Below are positions 47,265 through 56,001 of a stretch of DNA of 64,000 nt, piece after piece (position 1 is the first letter of the stretch; every line of letters begins with the position of its first letter). The DNA is taken from contig JASBVM010000005.1 of NCBI GenBank assembly GCA_029961055.1, positions 170,632 to 234,631 of the forward strand. The letters are read 5' to 3'. The stretch comes from Bacillota bacterium. Lineage in GTDB: Bacteria; Bacillota; Sulfobacillia; JAIMAT01. The translations under genes and the position numbers were made by a program. Below the pieces are notes generated by a model. The model made no database searches, was not told where the DNA came from, and saw only the letters and a list, made by a program, of their open reading frames with translations.

Positions 47265-48238
47265 GCCTGAGCGGGGCGAACGCGGACGAGCCCAGGCGCG
47301 CCCGCGAGGGCGGGCTCCTGCCCGTGGTGAAGGCGCCCGGACCCACCTCGCAGCAGCTGATCCATCGGGTGAGGCGCCTCTTCGGCGAGCGGCGGGTCGG
47401 CCACGCCGGCACGCTGGATCCGGCAGCGGCCGGGCTGATGCTGCTCGGCGTGGGAAGGGGGACGCGGCTCCTCAGCTACCTGCTGGGCGGCGAGAAGCGC
47501 TACCTCTTCTGGTGCCGCTTCGGGCTGGCCACGGAGACCGGCGACGTGGAGGGGAGCCGGTGGGAGCGCGGCGACGCCACGGCGCTGCGCCGGGAGCAGG
47601 TGGAGGCGGTGCTTCCTCGCTTCGTGGGCAGGGTCCGGCTGCCGGTGCCGATCTACTCGGCCGTCCACGTCCAGGGCGAACGCGCCTACCGCCTGGCCCG
47701 GCAGGGCCGCCAGGTGGAGATGCCGGAGCGGGAGGTGCGCATCGACCGGCTGGAGCTGAAGGAATGGCGCGACGGGCCGGAACCGGCGGCGTTGCTGGAC
47801 CTGAGATGCTCGGCCGGCACCTACGTCCGGTCGCTCTGTGCCCGGCTGGGCGAGGAGGTCGGCCCGGGCGCCGTGCTGGAGTCGCTGCTTCGGGTCGAGG
47901 TGGGAGGCCACCACCTGCGCGACGCCTTCACGCTGGAGGAGCTGGAGGAGCTCCGTCCGGAGGAGCGCTGGCAGGCGCTCCTTCCTCCGGAGCGGGCGCT
48001 GCCCGAGATGGGGCGGGTGACGGTCGACCGCATCGACGCCCGCCGGCTCCGCCACGGGCAGCCGATCCGCCTCCCGCGGCTGCTGGTGCAGGGCGACCCC
48101 GCGCCGGAGCGGATCCAGGTGCAGAGCCGGGACGGCTGGGTGGGCGTGGTCCGCCTCCGGCCGGAGGGCTCTGCCTGGTACGTCTGCCGGCCGGAGATGA
48201 TCTGGCGGGCGGAGGAGAGCTGGCGTGCGACGCTCTGA
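47261..48238 (+). CDS. truB: tRNA pseudouridine(55) synthase TruB
   Basis: Makes pseudouridine-55 in the T-loop of tRNAs. 325 residues. GHAGTLDPAAAGLM with catalytic Asp53, KRYLFWCRFGLATETGD, and the C-terminal PUA-like domain. ATG 47261 overlaps the rbfA-nrnA stop by 4 bp; overlaps ribF by 14 bp. Confidence 0.96.
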   Translation: MSLSGANADEPRRAREGGLLPVVKAPGPTSQQLIHRVRRLFGERRVGHAGTLDPAAAGLMLLGVGRGTRLLSYLLGGEKRYLFWCRFGLATETGDVEGSRWERGDATALRREQVEAVLPRFVGRVRLPVPIYSAVHVQGERAYRLARQGRQVEMPEREVRIDRLELKEWRDGPEPAALLDLRCSAGTYVRSLCARLGEEVGPGAVLESLLRVEVGGHHLRDAFTLEELEELRPEERWQALLPPERALPEMGRVTVDRIDARRLRHGQPIRLPRLLVQGDPAPERIQVQSRDGWVGVVRLRPEGSAWYVCRPEMIWRAEESWRATL

Positions 48239-49169
48239 CCGGTTGGAGGCGTTCGCGGCGCGCCGGGCGCGGATCGCCATCGGCGCCTTCGACGGCGTCC
48301 ACCTGGGGCACCAGGAGCTGATCCGGCGGGCGGTGGAGCGGGCCCGCACCCGGGGCGGCGAGGCGGTGGTGCTCACCTTCTGGCCGCACCCGGCGTACGT
48401 CCTGGCGCCCGCGGGGGCGCCCAGGCTCCTCACCACGCGCGAGGAACGCGCCCGCAGGCTGGCCGCGCTGGGGGTCGACGCGCTCTTCGAGATCCCCTTC
48501 TCGAGGGAGATCGCCGGCTGGCCGGCCGAGCGCTTCGTCCGCGAGCTCCTGGTGGAGCGGCTGGAGGCGCGCTCGGTGGTGGTTGGCTACAATTTCACCT
48601 TCGGGCGGGGGGCGGAGGGGCGGCCGGAGACGCTCCGACGCCTCGGCGCGGAGTCGGGCTTCGAGACGGTGGTGGTGGAGCCGGTCCGCGACGACGGGCA
48701 GCCGGTCTCTTCCTCCAGGATCCGGGAGCGGCTCCTGCAGGGCGATGTACGCGAGGCGGCGCGGCTGCTGGGCCGTCCCTTCCGCCTGGAGGGGCGCGTG
48801 GTGGCGGGCGACCGCCGCGGGCATGAGCTGGGCTTCCCCACGGCCAACCTGGAGCTGCCGGAGGAGCTGATCCATCCCGCCCGGGGCGTCTACGCCGCCT
48901 GGGTGGAGCGGGCGGACGGGCCGGGCGGCTCCGGCGACGGGCGGCGCTGGCCGGCGGTGGTCAACGTCGGCCTCCGGCCCACCTTCGGCGGCCGGCGGGA
49001 GACGGTGGAGGCACACCTGCTCGACGCCCGGGTCGAGCTGTACGGCGCCTGGCTCCTGGTCGACCTGGTCGACCGGCTGCGGGAGGAGCGGAAGTTCTCC
49101 GGACCCGAGGCGCTCCGCCAGCAGATCGCGCAAGACGTCGAAGCGGCCCGGCGGCGGCTTGCGTGGTAG
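48225..49169 (+). CDS. ribF: Bifunctional riboflavin kinase / FAD synthetase
   Basis: Makes FMN and FAD from riboflavin. 314 residues: N-terminal nucleotidyltransferase ([43 protein letters not shown]) and C-terminal kinase ([22 protein letters not shown]). GTG 48225 with CGGAGGAGA upstream. Its stop codon overlaps the -10 of the following rpsO promoter. Confidence 0.96.
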   Translation: MRRSDRLEAFAARRARIAIGAFDGVHLGHQELIRRAVERARTRGGEAVVLTFWPHPAYVLAPAGAPRLLTTREERARRLAALGVDALFEIPFSREIAGWPAERFVRELLVERLEARSVVVGYNFTFGRGAEGRPETLRRLGAESGFETVVVEPVRDDGQPVSSSRIRERLLQGDVREAARLLGRPFRLEGRVVAGDRRGHELGFPTANLELPEELIHPARGVYAAWVERADGPGGSGDGRRWPAVVNVGLRPTFGGRRETVEAHLLDARVELYGAWLLVDLVDRLREERKFSGPEALRQQIAQDVEAARRRLAW

Positions 49170-49172
49170 AAT
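49164..49172 (+). promoter_or_regulatory. Extended -10 promoter of rpsO
   Basis: TGG-TAGAAT (49164-49172) is a TGn-extended -10 element; no good -35 is visible 17 bp upstream. It overlaps the ribF stop and precedes a 120-bp structured leader to rpsO. Confidence 0.55.
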
Positions 49173-49199
49173 AAGCGCGGTTTTCAAGGGTTTGGACCC

Positions 49200-49266
49200 C
49201 GGCTCGGAGTGGCGAGCGACCTCCCGACGCACTCCTGGCCGAGGGCGACAGGGCGCCGCAAGGCGC
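49200..49266 (+). promoter_or_regulatory. Structured leader of rpsO, possible S15 autoregulatory element
   Basis: The leader can form a long stem (49200-49211 with 49230-49241, one mismatch) and a second 5-bp stem with a GCAA tetraloop (49253-49266), just before the rpsO ribosome-binding site GGGAGG (49275-49280). Leaders bound by S15 are known upstream of rpsO in several phyla; assignment here rests on position and foldability only. Confidence 0.45.
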
Positions 49267-49290
49267 GTCGACGAGGGAGGCGAGCAAGGC

Positions 49291-49563
49291 ATGTCGCTGG
49301 ACCAGGCGACCAAGCGGAGCATCATCGAAGGCTACGCCCATCACCCCCAGGACACCGGCTCCACGGAAGTGCAGGTGGCCATCCTGACGCGCAGGATCAA
49401 CGACCTGACCGAACACCTGCGCGCGCACCCCAAGGACCATCACTCGCGCCGCGGGCTGCTCAAGATGGTGGGCAAGCGTCGCCGGCTGCTCAACTACCTG
49501 GAACGGCACGACCCGAAGCGGTACCGGGAAGTGACCGAGAGCCTGGGCATCCGGATCCGATGA
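49291..49563 (+). CDS. rpsO: 30S ribosomal protein S15
   Basis: Primary 16S rRNA-binding protein, 90 residues. [26 protein letters not shown] and [21 protein letters not shown] are diagnostic. ATG 49291 with GGGAGG 10 bp upstream. Followed by pnp, as in most bacteria. Confidence 0.98.
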   Translation: MSLDQATKRSIIEGYAHHPQDTGSTEVQVAILTRRINDLTEHLRAHPKDHHSRRGLLKMVGKRRRLLNYLERHDPKRYREVTESLGIRIR

Positions 49564-49574
49564 GGTGAGGCGGC

Positions 49575-49594
49575 GGCGGGGGACCTCCCCCGCC
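49575..49594 (+). other. Hairpin between rpsO and pnp
   Basis: GGCGGGGG, loop ACCT, CCCCCGCC: a perfect 8-bp stem without T-run, 11 bp after rpsO. In other bacteria the rpsO-pnp gap carries attenuator and RNase-processing stems that control pnp; this one is in the same place. Confidence 0.5.
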
Positions 49595-49620
49595 CCATGC
49601 GTACGAGAGGAGGCCAGTAT

Positions 49621-51915
49621 TTGGAGAAGCGCGTCTACAGCACCACCCTGGCCGGAAGACCTCTGACCGTGGAGATCGGCGAGGTGGCCAGACAGGCGAA
49701 CGGCGCCTGCCTGGTCCGGTACGGGGACACCGTGGTCCTGGTGACCGCGGTCATGTCCAGGGAGACGCGGGAAGGGATCGACTTCTTCCCGCTCCGCGTC
49801 GACTTCGAGGAGCGGCAGTACGCGGCGGGGCGGATCCCGGGCAGCTTCTTCCGCCGCGAGGGCAGGCCGAGCGAACGGGCGGTCCTCTCCGCCCGCCTCA
49901 TGGACAGGCCCATCCGCCCGCTCTTCCCCAAGGGGCTGACCAACGAGGTCCAGGTCGTCTGCACCGTCCTCTCCTTCGACGGCGACAACCAGCCGGACAT
50001 CCTGGGCATCCTGGGCGAGAGCATCGCCCTCTCCATCTCCGACATCCCGTTCAACGGGCCGATCGCCGGTGTCACGGTGGGCATGGTCGACGGCAACTTC
50101 GTCCTCAACCCGACGCTCGAACAGTACCAGGCGTCGCGCCTGGACCTGACCGTGGCGGGCACCCGCGACGCGGTGATCATGGTCGAGGGGAACGCCGACC
50201 AGCTGCCGGAGGAAGACATCCTGGCGGCGATGGACTTCGCCCACAAGGCGATCCGCCAGCTGATCGAATGGCAGGACGGGATCGTGGCCGAGCTGGGCCA
50301 GCCCAAGTTCGCCTTCACGCCCGTCAGCGTCCCCCCCGATCTGGAGGAAGCGGTCCGCAGCGAAGCCACCGCGCCGATCCGGAGCTCGCTCCGCAACCCC
50401 GACAAGCTGGCCCGGGAGGAGGCGCTGGCCACCGCCAAGGAGACGCTCCTCGCCAGCCTGCTGGAACGCTTCCCCGAGCAGGAGAAGGCGGTCGCCACCG
50501 TGCTCGACGCCGTCGAGCGCGAGCAGCTCCGCCAGATGATCCTCGACGAGAAGGTCCGGCCCGACGGGCGCCGCCCGGACGAGATACGGCCGGTCAGCTG
50601 CCGCGTGGGGCTCCTGCCCCGGACGCACGGCTCGGCGCTCTTCACGCGAGGGCAGACGCAGGCGCTGACCGTGGCCGCCCTGGGCGCGCTGGAGGACCGG
50701 CAGTTCCTCGACTCCCTGGGCGAGCCGGAGGAGTACAAACGCTACCTCCACCACTACAACTTCCCGCCATATTCCACCGGCGAGGTGCGGCCGCTGCGGG
50801 CGCCCGGCCGGCGCGAGATCGGCCACGGGCGGCTGGCGGAGATGGCGCTCCAGCGGATGATCCCCTCCGAGGAAGAGTTCCCCTACACCATCCGGCTGGT
50901 CTCCGAGATCCTGGAGTCCAACGGCTCCTCCTCCATGGCCTCGGTCTGCGGCAGCACGCTGGCGCTGATGGACGCCGGCGTCCCCATCCGGGAGCCTGTC
51001 GCCGGGATCGCCATGGGCCTGATCAGCGAGGGCGAGCAGGTGGAGATCCTCTCGGACATCCAGGGCATCGAGGATCATCTGGGCGACATGGACTTCAAGG
51101 TGGCCGGCACGCGCAACGGGATCACCGCCATGCAGCTGGACGCCAAGATCCAGGGCGTCGACCGGCTGATCCTGGCGCGGGCGCTGGAGCAGGCGCGCCA
51201 GGGTCGGCTCTTCATCCTGGGCAAGATGCTGGAGGCCATCGACAGGCCTCGCCCCGAGCTCTCGCCGTACGCGCCCCGCATCCTCACGCTGCAGATCCAT
51301 CCGGACCGGATCCGCGACGTCATCGGCCCGGGTGGCCGGACCATCAACCGCATCGTCCAGGAGACCGGCGCCAAGATCGACGTGGAGGAGACGGGCAAGA
51401 TCTACGTGGCCACGCCCGACCTGGAGGCGGCCCAGCGCGCGGTGGCCATGATCCACGAGCTGACCCACGAGGTGACGCCGGGCGAGGTCTACCTCGGCAA
51501 GGTGGTCCGGCTGACCAACTTCGGCGCCTTCGTCGAGCTGCTGCCCGGGAAGGACGGCCTGGTCCACATCTCCCAGCTCAGCACCGGCCCCGAGCGGGTC
51601 GGGCGGGTGGAGGACGTGGTCTCCCTGGGCGACCGGATCCTGGTCAAGGTGACCGAGATCGACGAGCTCGGCCGGGTCAACCTCTCCCGCCGCGACGCGC
51701 TTCGCCAGTTCCCCGAGCGCGCCGAGGAGGAGGAGCTCCATCGCAAACCCGCACCTCCCGATCATCACGGTCCCGCCGGGCACGGCGCGGGCAAGGGCGC
51801 CGTCAAGGACGGGCGTGCGCCGGGGGCGGACGAGGCGGAACGTGCTCCGCGCCACCGTTCGCGCCACGGCCACCCGCACCGGGGAGGCGGCTCCGGCAGC
51901 CCCGGCTCGAACTGA
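49621..51915 (+). CDS. pnp: Polyribonucleotide nucleotidyltransferase (PNPase)
   Basis: Phosphorolytic 3'-5' exoribonuclease. 764 residues: two RNase PH domains with an alpha-helical linker, [12 protein letters not shown] and [12 protein letters not shown] motifs, active-site [20 protein letters not shown], then KH ([15 protein letters not shown]) and S1 ([26 protein letters not shown]) domains and a His/Gly-rich tail. TTG 49621 has AGGAGG (49608-49613) 7 bp upstream; an in-frame ATG at 49597 lacks a ribosome-binding site. Confidence 0.97.
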   Translation: MEKRVYSTTLAGRPLTVEIGEVARQANGACLVRYGDTVVLVTAVMSRETREGIDFFPLRVDFEERQYAAGRIPGSFFRREGRPSERAVLSARLMDRPIRPLFPKGLTNEVQVVCTVLSFDGDNQPDILGILGESIALSISDIPFNGPIAGVTVGMVDGNFVLNPTLEQYQASRLDLTVAGTRDAVIMVEGNADQLPEEDILAAMDFAHKAIRQLIEWQDGIVAELGQPKFAFTPVSVPPDLEEAVRSEATAPIRSSLRNPDKLAREEALATAKETLLASLLERFPEQEKAVATVLDAVEREQLRQMILDEKVRPDGRRPDEIRPVSCRVGLLPRTHGSALFTRGQTQALTVAALGALEDRQFLDSLGEPEEYKRYLHHYNFPPYSTGEVRPLRAPGRREIGHGRLAEMALQRMIPSEEEFPYTIRLVSEILESNGSSSMASVCGSTLALMDAGVPIREPVAGIAMGLISEGEQVEILSDIQGIEDHLGDMDFKVAGTRNGITAMQLDAKIQGVDRLILARALEQARQGRLFILGKMLEAIDRPRPELSPYAPRILTLQIHPDRIRDVIGPGGRTINRIVQETGAKIDVEETGKIYVATPDLEAAQRAVAMIHELTHEVTPGEVYLGKVVRLTNFGAFVELLPGKDGLVHISQLSTGPERVGRVEDVVSLGDRILVKVTEIDELGRVNLSRRDALRQFPERAEEEELHRKPAPPDHHGPAGHGAGKGAVKDGRAPGADEAERAPRHRSRHGHPHRGGGSGSPGSN

Positions 51916-51942
51916 CCAGGGTCTTTCTGAAGGGATATCGCA

Positions 51943-51980
51943 GAGCTTCCTTCCGGACCGGCGAACGGGGGAAGCTTCTT
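51943..51980 (+). terminator. Possible terminator after pnp
   Basis: GAGCTTCC (51943-51950) pairs with GGAAGCTT (51970-51977), extendable by G-U pairs, followed by CTTT. Loop is long and the T-run short, so efficiency is doubtful. Confidence 0.4.
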
Positions 51981-52044
51981 TGCATGGAAGGGCCGGTCAT
52001 GCTCCGGACATCCCCGGCATAGCCGTGGGGCGGAGGCGAAGACG

Positions 52045-52935
52045 CTGGCTCGGCGTCGGGGGGCCGGAGGAGGCAAGAAAGGCTTCGACGGCCGGCGGAG
52101 CGGCTGGCTCCTGGTCCTGGGGCTGGTCCTGGTGCTGGCGGCGGGCGGTGCCGTGCCGCGGGTGGAACGGCTCCTCTTCGGCGTCCGTGCGGGTGTCACC
52201 CTGGACGGCCAGCCCATGGGCGGTCTCCTGCCGGCCGAGGTCCGCTCCAGGGTGGAGAGGATGGCCCACGCCCGGTACCGGCCGCCACGGGACGCCCGCG
52301 TCGAGCGCCGCACGGGGCGGATCCTCCCGGAAAGGGCCGGCGAGCAGATCGACGTGGCGGCGACGGTCCGGGCGGTCCTGAACGCACCGGCCGGCGGCCG
52401 CGTCCGCGCCGTCCGGCTGCCCATCGAGCCCCGCATCACGGCCAGGCTCCTGCGCTCCATGACCCGCGAGCTGGGCGGCTACCGCACCTGGTTGGAGGGA
52501 AGCTGGGAGCGGGTGCACAACATCGAGGTGGGCGCCTCCTCGCTCGACTACGTGCTGGTCCGGCCGGGGGAGGTCTTCTCCTTCTGGAAGGTGCTGGGCG
52601 AGCCGACACGGGAGCGGGGCTACCTGGACGCACCCGTCATCTCCGGCGAGGCCTTCGTGCCCGGTCTGGGCGGCGGGCTCTGCCAGGTCTCCTCCACCCT
52701 GTACAACGCCGTCCTGGACGCCCACCTGGAGGTGGTGGAGCGGCACGCCCACAGCCTCGCGGTGGATTACGTGCCGCCCGGACGGGACGCGACGGTCGCC
52801 TGGGACATGCTCGACTTCCGCTTCCGCAACGACAGCGACGGGCCCATCCTGATCCGCGCCGCCATCGAGGGCTGGCAGCTGCACGTCTGGATCCTGGCTC
52901 CGGCGCAGGCTTCGGCAGGCGGCTCGACGAACTAG
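52045..52935 (+). CDS. VanW-like membrane-anchored protein, apparent CTG start
   Basis: VanW-family protein with an N-terminal anchor; such proteins are probably cell-wall associated, function unknown. From CTG 52045: MARRRGAGGGKKGFDGRR, a hydrophobic segment (about 20-32, GWLLVLGLVLVLAA), a variable region, then the VanW core with GEVFSFWKVLGEPT, GYLDAPVISG and GLGGGLCQVSSTLYNA. The first ordinary start, GTG 52132, would remove the signal anchor and has no ribosome-binding site. CGGAGG at 52031-52036 lies 8 bp before CTG 52045, which supports that start. 296 residues. Confidence 0.8.
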   Translation: MARRRGAGGGKKGFDGRRSGWLLVLGLVLVLAAGGAVPRVERLLFGVRAGVTLDGQPMGGLLPAEVRSRVERMAHARYRPPRDARVERRTGRILPERAGEQIDVAATVRAVLNAPAGGRVRAVRLPIEPRITARLLRSMTRELGGYRTWLEGSWERVHNIEVGASSLDYVLVRPGEVFSFWKVLGEPTRERGYLDAPVISGEAFVPGLGGGLCQVSSTLYNAVLDAHLEVVERHAHSLAVDYVPPGRDATVAWDMLDFRFRNDSDGPILIRAAIEGWQLHVWILAPAQASAGGSTN

Positions 52936-52958
52936 GCGTGGTCCGGGAGGTGGGGCAC

Positions 52959-53369
52959 GTGGTCGACGCGGGGAGGGCGGAGGATCGCCTGGGCGACATC
53001 TTCTTGCGGCAGAAGGAGCTGGACGACGAGATCGCGCGCCTCCGCTCCCTGGACTTCCCCCCGGAGGTCTGGGCGGAGAAGGTGAGCCTCGCCCTGATCG
53101 GTGAGCTGATCGAGGTTCTGGAGACGCTCAATTTCAAATGGTGGAAGAACCGGCAGACCGTCGACCGGGCGGCCGTGCGGGAAGAGCTGGCCGACGTCCT
53201 CCACTTCTTCGTCAGCCTCTGCCTCCACCTGGGCGTGGGACCCCAGGAGCTCTACGAGGCGTACGTCCAGAAGCAGCGGGAGAACCTGGCGCGGCAGCAC
53301 GGCCGCTCGAGCCGGGCGGGCTACGCCGCCCTCCCGCCCGAGGAAGGGGAGAGCCATGCTCTGGAGTGA
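52959..53369 (+). CDS. Dimeric dUTPase-like (MazG-superfamily) protein
   Basis: All-alpha NTP pyrophosphatase of the type II dUTPase group, likely hydrolysing dUTP or related nucleotides. 136 residues. FLRQKELDDEIARLRSLDFP, ALIGELIEVLETLNFKWWK and EELADVLHFFVSL give the metal-binding E-x2-E and E-x2-D patterns. GTG 52959 has GGGAGG 8 bp upstream; GTG 52938 is an in-frame alternative. Overlaps the next gene by 14 bp. Substrate is inferred from family. Confidence 0.8.
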   Translation: MVDAGRAEDRLGDIFLRQKELDDEIARLRSLDFPPEVWAEKVSLALIGELIEVLETLNFKWWKNRQTVDRAAVREELADVLHFFVSLCLHLGVGPQELYEAYVQKQRENLARQHGRSSRAGYAALPPEEGESHALE

Positions 53370-53601
53370 GCTGGAGGGGAAGGAGATCATCAACCTCCGC
53401 GACGGCGAGAAGCTTGGCCGGATGTCCGACGCCGACCTGGTGATCGATCCGGCGACCGGCCAGATCCAGGCGCTGGCGGTGGAGAGCGGTTGGCGCCCCC
53501 TGGGCGGCCGCAGGCTCTGGGAGATCCCCTGGTCGGAGGTGCGCCGGATCGGCAGCGAAGTCGTGATCGTCGACGTCGATCCCGGCGCCGTCCGGCTCTG
53601 A
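53356..53601 (+). CDS. YlmC/YmxH-family PRC-barrel protein
   Basis: 81 residues, PRC-barrel fold: MLWSELEGKEIINLRDGEKLG, DADLVIDPATGQIQALAV, RRLWEIPWSEVRRIG. Members are linked to sporulation in endospore formers but their activity is unknown. In B. subtilis ymxH also lies upstream of the spoVFA-spoVFB-asd-dapG-dapA cluster, so synteny supports the call. Confidence 0.85.
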   Translation: MLWSELEGKEIINLRDGEKLGRMSDADLVIDPATGQIQALAVESGWRPLGGRRLWEIPWSEVRRIGSEVVIVDVDPGAVRL

Positions 53602-53659
53602 GCCCGGCCGCGCGGACATACTAGACCCGGCAGTCCGCTTCGAGTGGGAGGGTTGAGCC

Positions 53660-54160
53660 ATGGCAAGGACGGTAGCCGGGGTCTTCGCGAACCGGGACGC
53701 GGCGGAGCGCGCCGTGCAGGAGCTGAAACGGGCCGGCTTCGACGAGCGGCAGGTCTCCCTGGCGGGCAAGGACGAGCGGGCGCGCCAGGGAGGAGGCGCC
53801 GGCCCCGGCGGTGACCAGGGCGGCGCCGGGTGGGGGGATCAGAACCTCTCCAACGGCACGGGTTGGGGCGCCGGCGTCGGCGCCGGCGTCGGCCTCGCCG
53901 CCTCGCTGGGCGCCATGGCCATCCCGGGCATCGGCCCGCTGGTGGCCATGGGCCCGCTGGCGGCGACCCTGGGCGGCGCCGCGGCCGGCGGCATCGCCGG
54001 TGGCCTCCTGGACATGGGCATCCCGGAAGGCGAGGGACGCCGTTACGAGGAGGAGGTCCGCCGCGGGCGCTTCCTGGCGGTGGTCGAGGACAGCCGGCGT
54101 GCCGACGAGGCGGCGCAGATCCTGCGCCGGCAGGGTGCGCAGGAGGTGCGCACCTTCTAG
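53660..54160 (+). CDS. General stress protein-like protein with glycine-zipper core
   Basis: 166 residues. The N-terminus (RTVAGVFANRDAAERAVQELKRAGF) and C-terminus (GRFLAVVEDSRRADEAAQILRRQGAQEVRTF) form a split ferredoxin-like pair as in the YflT/DUF1269 stress proteins; the middle (about 62-115) is a Gly/Ala-rich hydrophobic segment with repeated GxxxG, able to insert in or lie on a membrane. ATG 53660 has GGGAGGG upstream. Followed by a good terminator, so probably its own small unit. Function unknown. Confidence 0.75.
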   Translation: MARTVAGVFANRDAAERAVQELKRAGFDERQVSLAGKDERARQGGGAGPGGDQGGAGWGDQNLSNGTGWGAGVGAGVGLAASLGAMAIPGIGPLVAMGPLAATLGGAAAGGIAGGLLDMGIPEGEGRRYEEEVRRGRFLAVVEDSRRADEAAQILRRQGAQEVRTF

Positions 54161-54189
54161 CCCGGCGACGTGCAGTCGAACGGCGGGCG

Positions 54190-54227
54190 GCGGGGGCGCG
54201 CTCGGACAGGCGCCCCCGCTCTCTGTT
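54190..54227 (+). terminator. Intrinsic terminator before dapB
   Basis: GCGGGGGCGC (54190-54199) and GCGCCCCCGC (54210-54219) form a perfect 10-bp stem with a 10-nt loop, followed by TCTCTGTT. It separates the stress-type gene from dapB. Confidence 0.75.
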
Positions 54228-54269
54228 AGCATGGTCTCTTGCCAGAAGCCCGGAGCGGGAGGGGAAGGC

Positions 54270-55010
54270 ATGAGCGGCACGGTGCGGGTCGTGGTGGCGG
54301 GGGCCACGGGCAGGACCGGCAGCGCGGTCACGCGGGGCCTGCTGGCGGCGGACGGGATCGAGGTGGTGGGGGCGGTCGCCCACCGCCACGCGGGGGAGCC
54401 GCTCAGCGCCCATCTGGGCGTTCCCACCGCGCTGCAGGTGGAGGGGGACCTGGCGACCTGCCTGGAGCGGGAGCAGCCCGACGTGCTGGTGGACTTCACG
54501 CTGCCCGCGGTGGCAGGGGGGAATGCCCTCCTCGCCCTGGAGCGGGGCGTCCGGCCGGTGGTGGGGACGACCGGGCTGGCCGACGAGGAGGTGGACGCCA
54601 TCCGCCAGCGGGCGCAGGAGCTCCGCCTGGGCGCCGCGGTCATCCCCAACTTCTCCTTCGGCATCCTCCTGCTGAGCCGCTTCGCCCGCGAGGCGACCCG
54701 CTTCTTTCCCAAGGTGGAGGTGGTGGAGCTCCACCACGACACCAAGCTGGACGTCCCGTCGGGGACCGCGCTCCACCTGGCGGAGGCGCTGGAGGCGGCG
54801 GGCGCGCGTGCCCCGGTGCCCATCCACAGCGTCCGCCTGCCGGGCTTCGTCGCCCGGCACACCCTGATCTTCGGCGGCACCGGGGAGACGCTCACCCTCA
54901 CCCACGACAGCTCGAGCCGCGACTCCTTCGCGCCGGGCGTCATCCTGGCGGTGCGGCGCGTCCTGCAACTGGACCACGCCGTCTTCGACCTGGGGGAGCT
55001 GGTCGGCTAG
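54270..55010 (+). CDS. dapB: 4-hydroxy-tetrahydrodipicolinate reductase
   Basis: NAD(P)H-dependent second step of the diaminopimelate pathway. 246 residues. VVVAGATGRTGSAVTRGLL, VGTTGLADEEV and the catalytic ELHHDTKLDVPSGTALHLAE are present. ATG 54270 with GGGAGGGGAAGG upstream. Shares its substrate branch with dpaAB downstream: dapA makes the precursor used for lysine/peptidoglycan and for dipicolinate. Confidence 0.95.
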   Translation: MSGTVRVVVAGATGRTGSAVTRGLLAADGIEVVGAVAHRHAGEPLSAHLGVPTALQVEGDLATCLEREQPDVLVDFTLPAVAGGNALLALERGVRPVVGTTGLADEEVDAIRQRAQELRLGAAVIPNFSFGILLLSRFAREATRFFPKVEVVELHHDTKLDVPSGTALHLAEALEAAGARAPVPIHSVRLPGFVARHTLIFGGTGETLTLTHDSSSRDSFAPGVILAVRRVLQLDHAVFDLGELVG

Positions 55011-55064
55011 ACCCTCTCCGCCGGCCTGTCCGTTTTCCGCCGGGCACTGGACAGCTTTCCGCTC

Positions 55065-55091
55065 ACGGCTCCCTCGGCCGGCGCATAGGTT
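55065..55091 (+). promoter_or_regulatory. Possible sigma-K promoter of dpaAB
   Basis: AC (55065-55066), 17 bp, CATAGGTT (55084-55091) fits the mother-cell sigma-K pattern AC-N16/17-CATAnnnTa apart from the last base. Dipicolinate synthase of B. subtilis is made in the mother cell under sigma-K. A short stem (CTGTCC/GGACAG, followed by CTTTCC, near 55026-55060) precedes it and may end dapB transcripts. Confidence 0.4.
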
Positions 55092-55126
55092 GCATGCGCA
55101 GGAAGAGAGGGCGGGAGGCGGTGAGG

Positions 55127-55996
55127 GTGCGTCGCGGGGAACGGATCGCCTTCCTGGGCGGCGGGCGCAGGGAGGCCCGGGCGGCCGCGCGGCTCCGCCA
55201 GGAGGGGCTGGAGGTCCTGGAGATCCGCCGCGGGGACGGCTGGGACGAGGCGGGCGCGGCGGAGGCCTTCGCCGGCCTTCGGGCGCTGATCCTGCCGCTG
55301 GCCAGCGTCGGCCCCACCCCCGAGGTCCCCGAGGAAGGCGTTCCCGCCTGGCGCCTGGACCCCGGCTGGTTGGCGGCGCTCCCCGCGGGCACCCCGCTCC
55401 TCTTCGGCCGCCCGGCCTCCGGCCCTGCCGAACCGGTCCTGGAGGAGATCCTCCGGCGCCACCCGGCCGTCGCCCTTCTGGAGCGCGACGACTTCGCCTG
55501 GCTCAACGCGGTGGCCACCGCCGAGGGCGCCATCCTGGCGGCCGCGGAACGGCTGGAGCGGACGCTGGCGGGCGCGCGCCTCCTGGTGCTCGGCTACGGC
55601 CGCGTCGGCAGGACGCTCGCCCGCCTCCTCGCCGCATGGAACAGCCGCGTGCTCGTCCTGGCCGCGACCGCGCCCCAACGCGCAGAGGCCCGCGCCGACG
55701 GCCTCGAGGCGGCGCCGCTGGAGGCGCTGACCCGGGTGGTTCGGGAGGCCGACCTGCTCTTCAACACGGTGCCGGCGCCGCTCCTGGGTGCCGAACTCTT
55801 CCTCGCCCGCCCGGCCCTGCCGGTCCTGGACCTCGCCTCCAGGCCGGGGGGGCTCGATCCTGCCCTCCGGGAGCGCCCGCCGGAAGGGTATCAGATCCTG
55901 CCCAACATCCCCGAGCGTTACGCGCCCGCCAGCGCCGGCGAGGTGCTGGCCGAGGTGATCCTGGAGGTCTTGCGGGTGGAGTGGAAAAGGGGGTAA
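55127..55996 (+). CDS. dpaA: Dipicolinate synthase subunit A
   Basis: SpoVFA; with DpaB oxidises dihydrodipicolinate to dipicolinic acid in the mother cell for the spore core. 289 residues. N-domain starts RIAFLGGGRREARAAARL; the Rossmann domain has ARLLVLGYGRVGRTLARLL and DLLFNTVPAPLLG, ending LDLASRPGG and YQILPNIPERYAPASAGE. GTG 55127 lies 8 bp after GGGAGG (55113-55118); ATG 55094 is an in-frame longer choice. Its presence is strong evidence of an endospore former. Confidence 0.93.
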   Translation: MRRGERIAFLGGGRREARAAARLRQEGLEVLEIRRGDGWDEAGAAEAFAGLRALILPLASVGPTPEVPEEGVPAWRLDPGWLAALPAGTPLLFGRPASGPAEPVLEEILRRHPAVALLERDDFAWLNAVATAEGAILAAAERLERTLAGARLLVLGYGRVGRTLARLLAAWNSRVLVLAATAPQRAEARADGLEAAPLEALTRVVREADLLFNTVPAPLLGAELFLARPALPVLDLASRPGGLDPALRERPPEGYQILPNIPERYAPASAGEVLAEVILEVLRVEWKRG

Positions 55997-56001
55997 GGTG
56001 C

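Noticed and set aside
52132..52134. GTG 52132 as start of the VanW-like gene
   Set aside because: No ribosome-binding site, and an in-frame basic stretch plus hydrophobic anchor lies upstream.
53611..53624. CATACTA before the stress-type gene as a sigma-F/G -10
   Set aside because: No matching -35 at the right distance; a 7-base match alone is weak.
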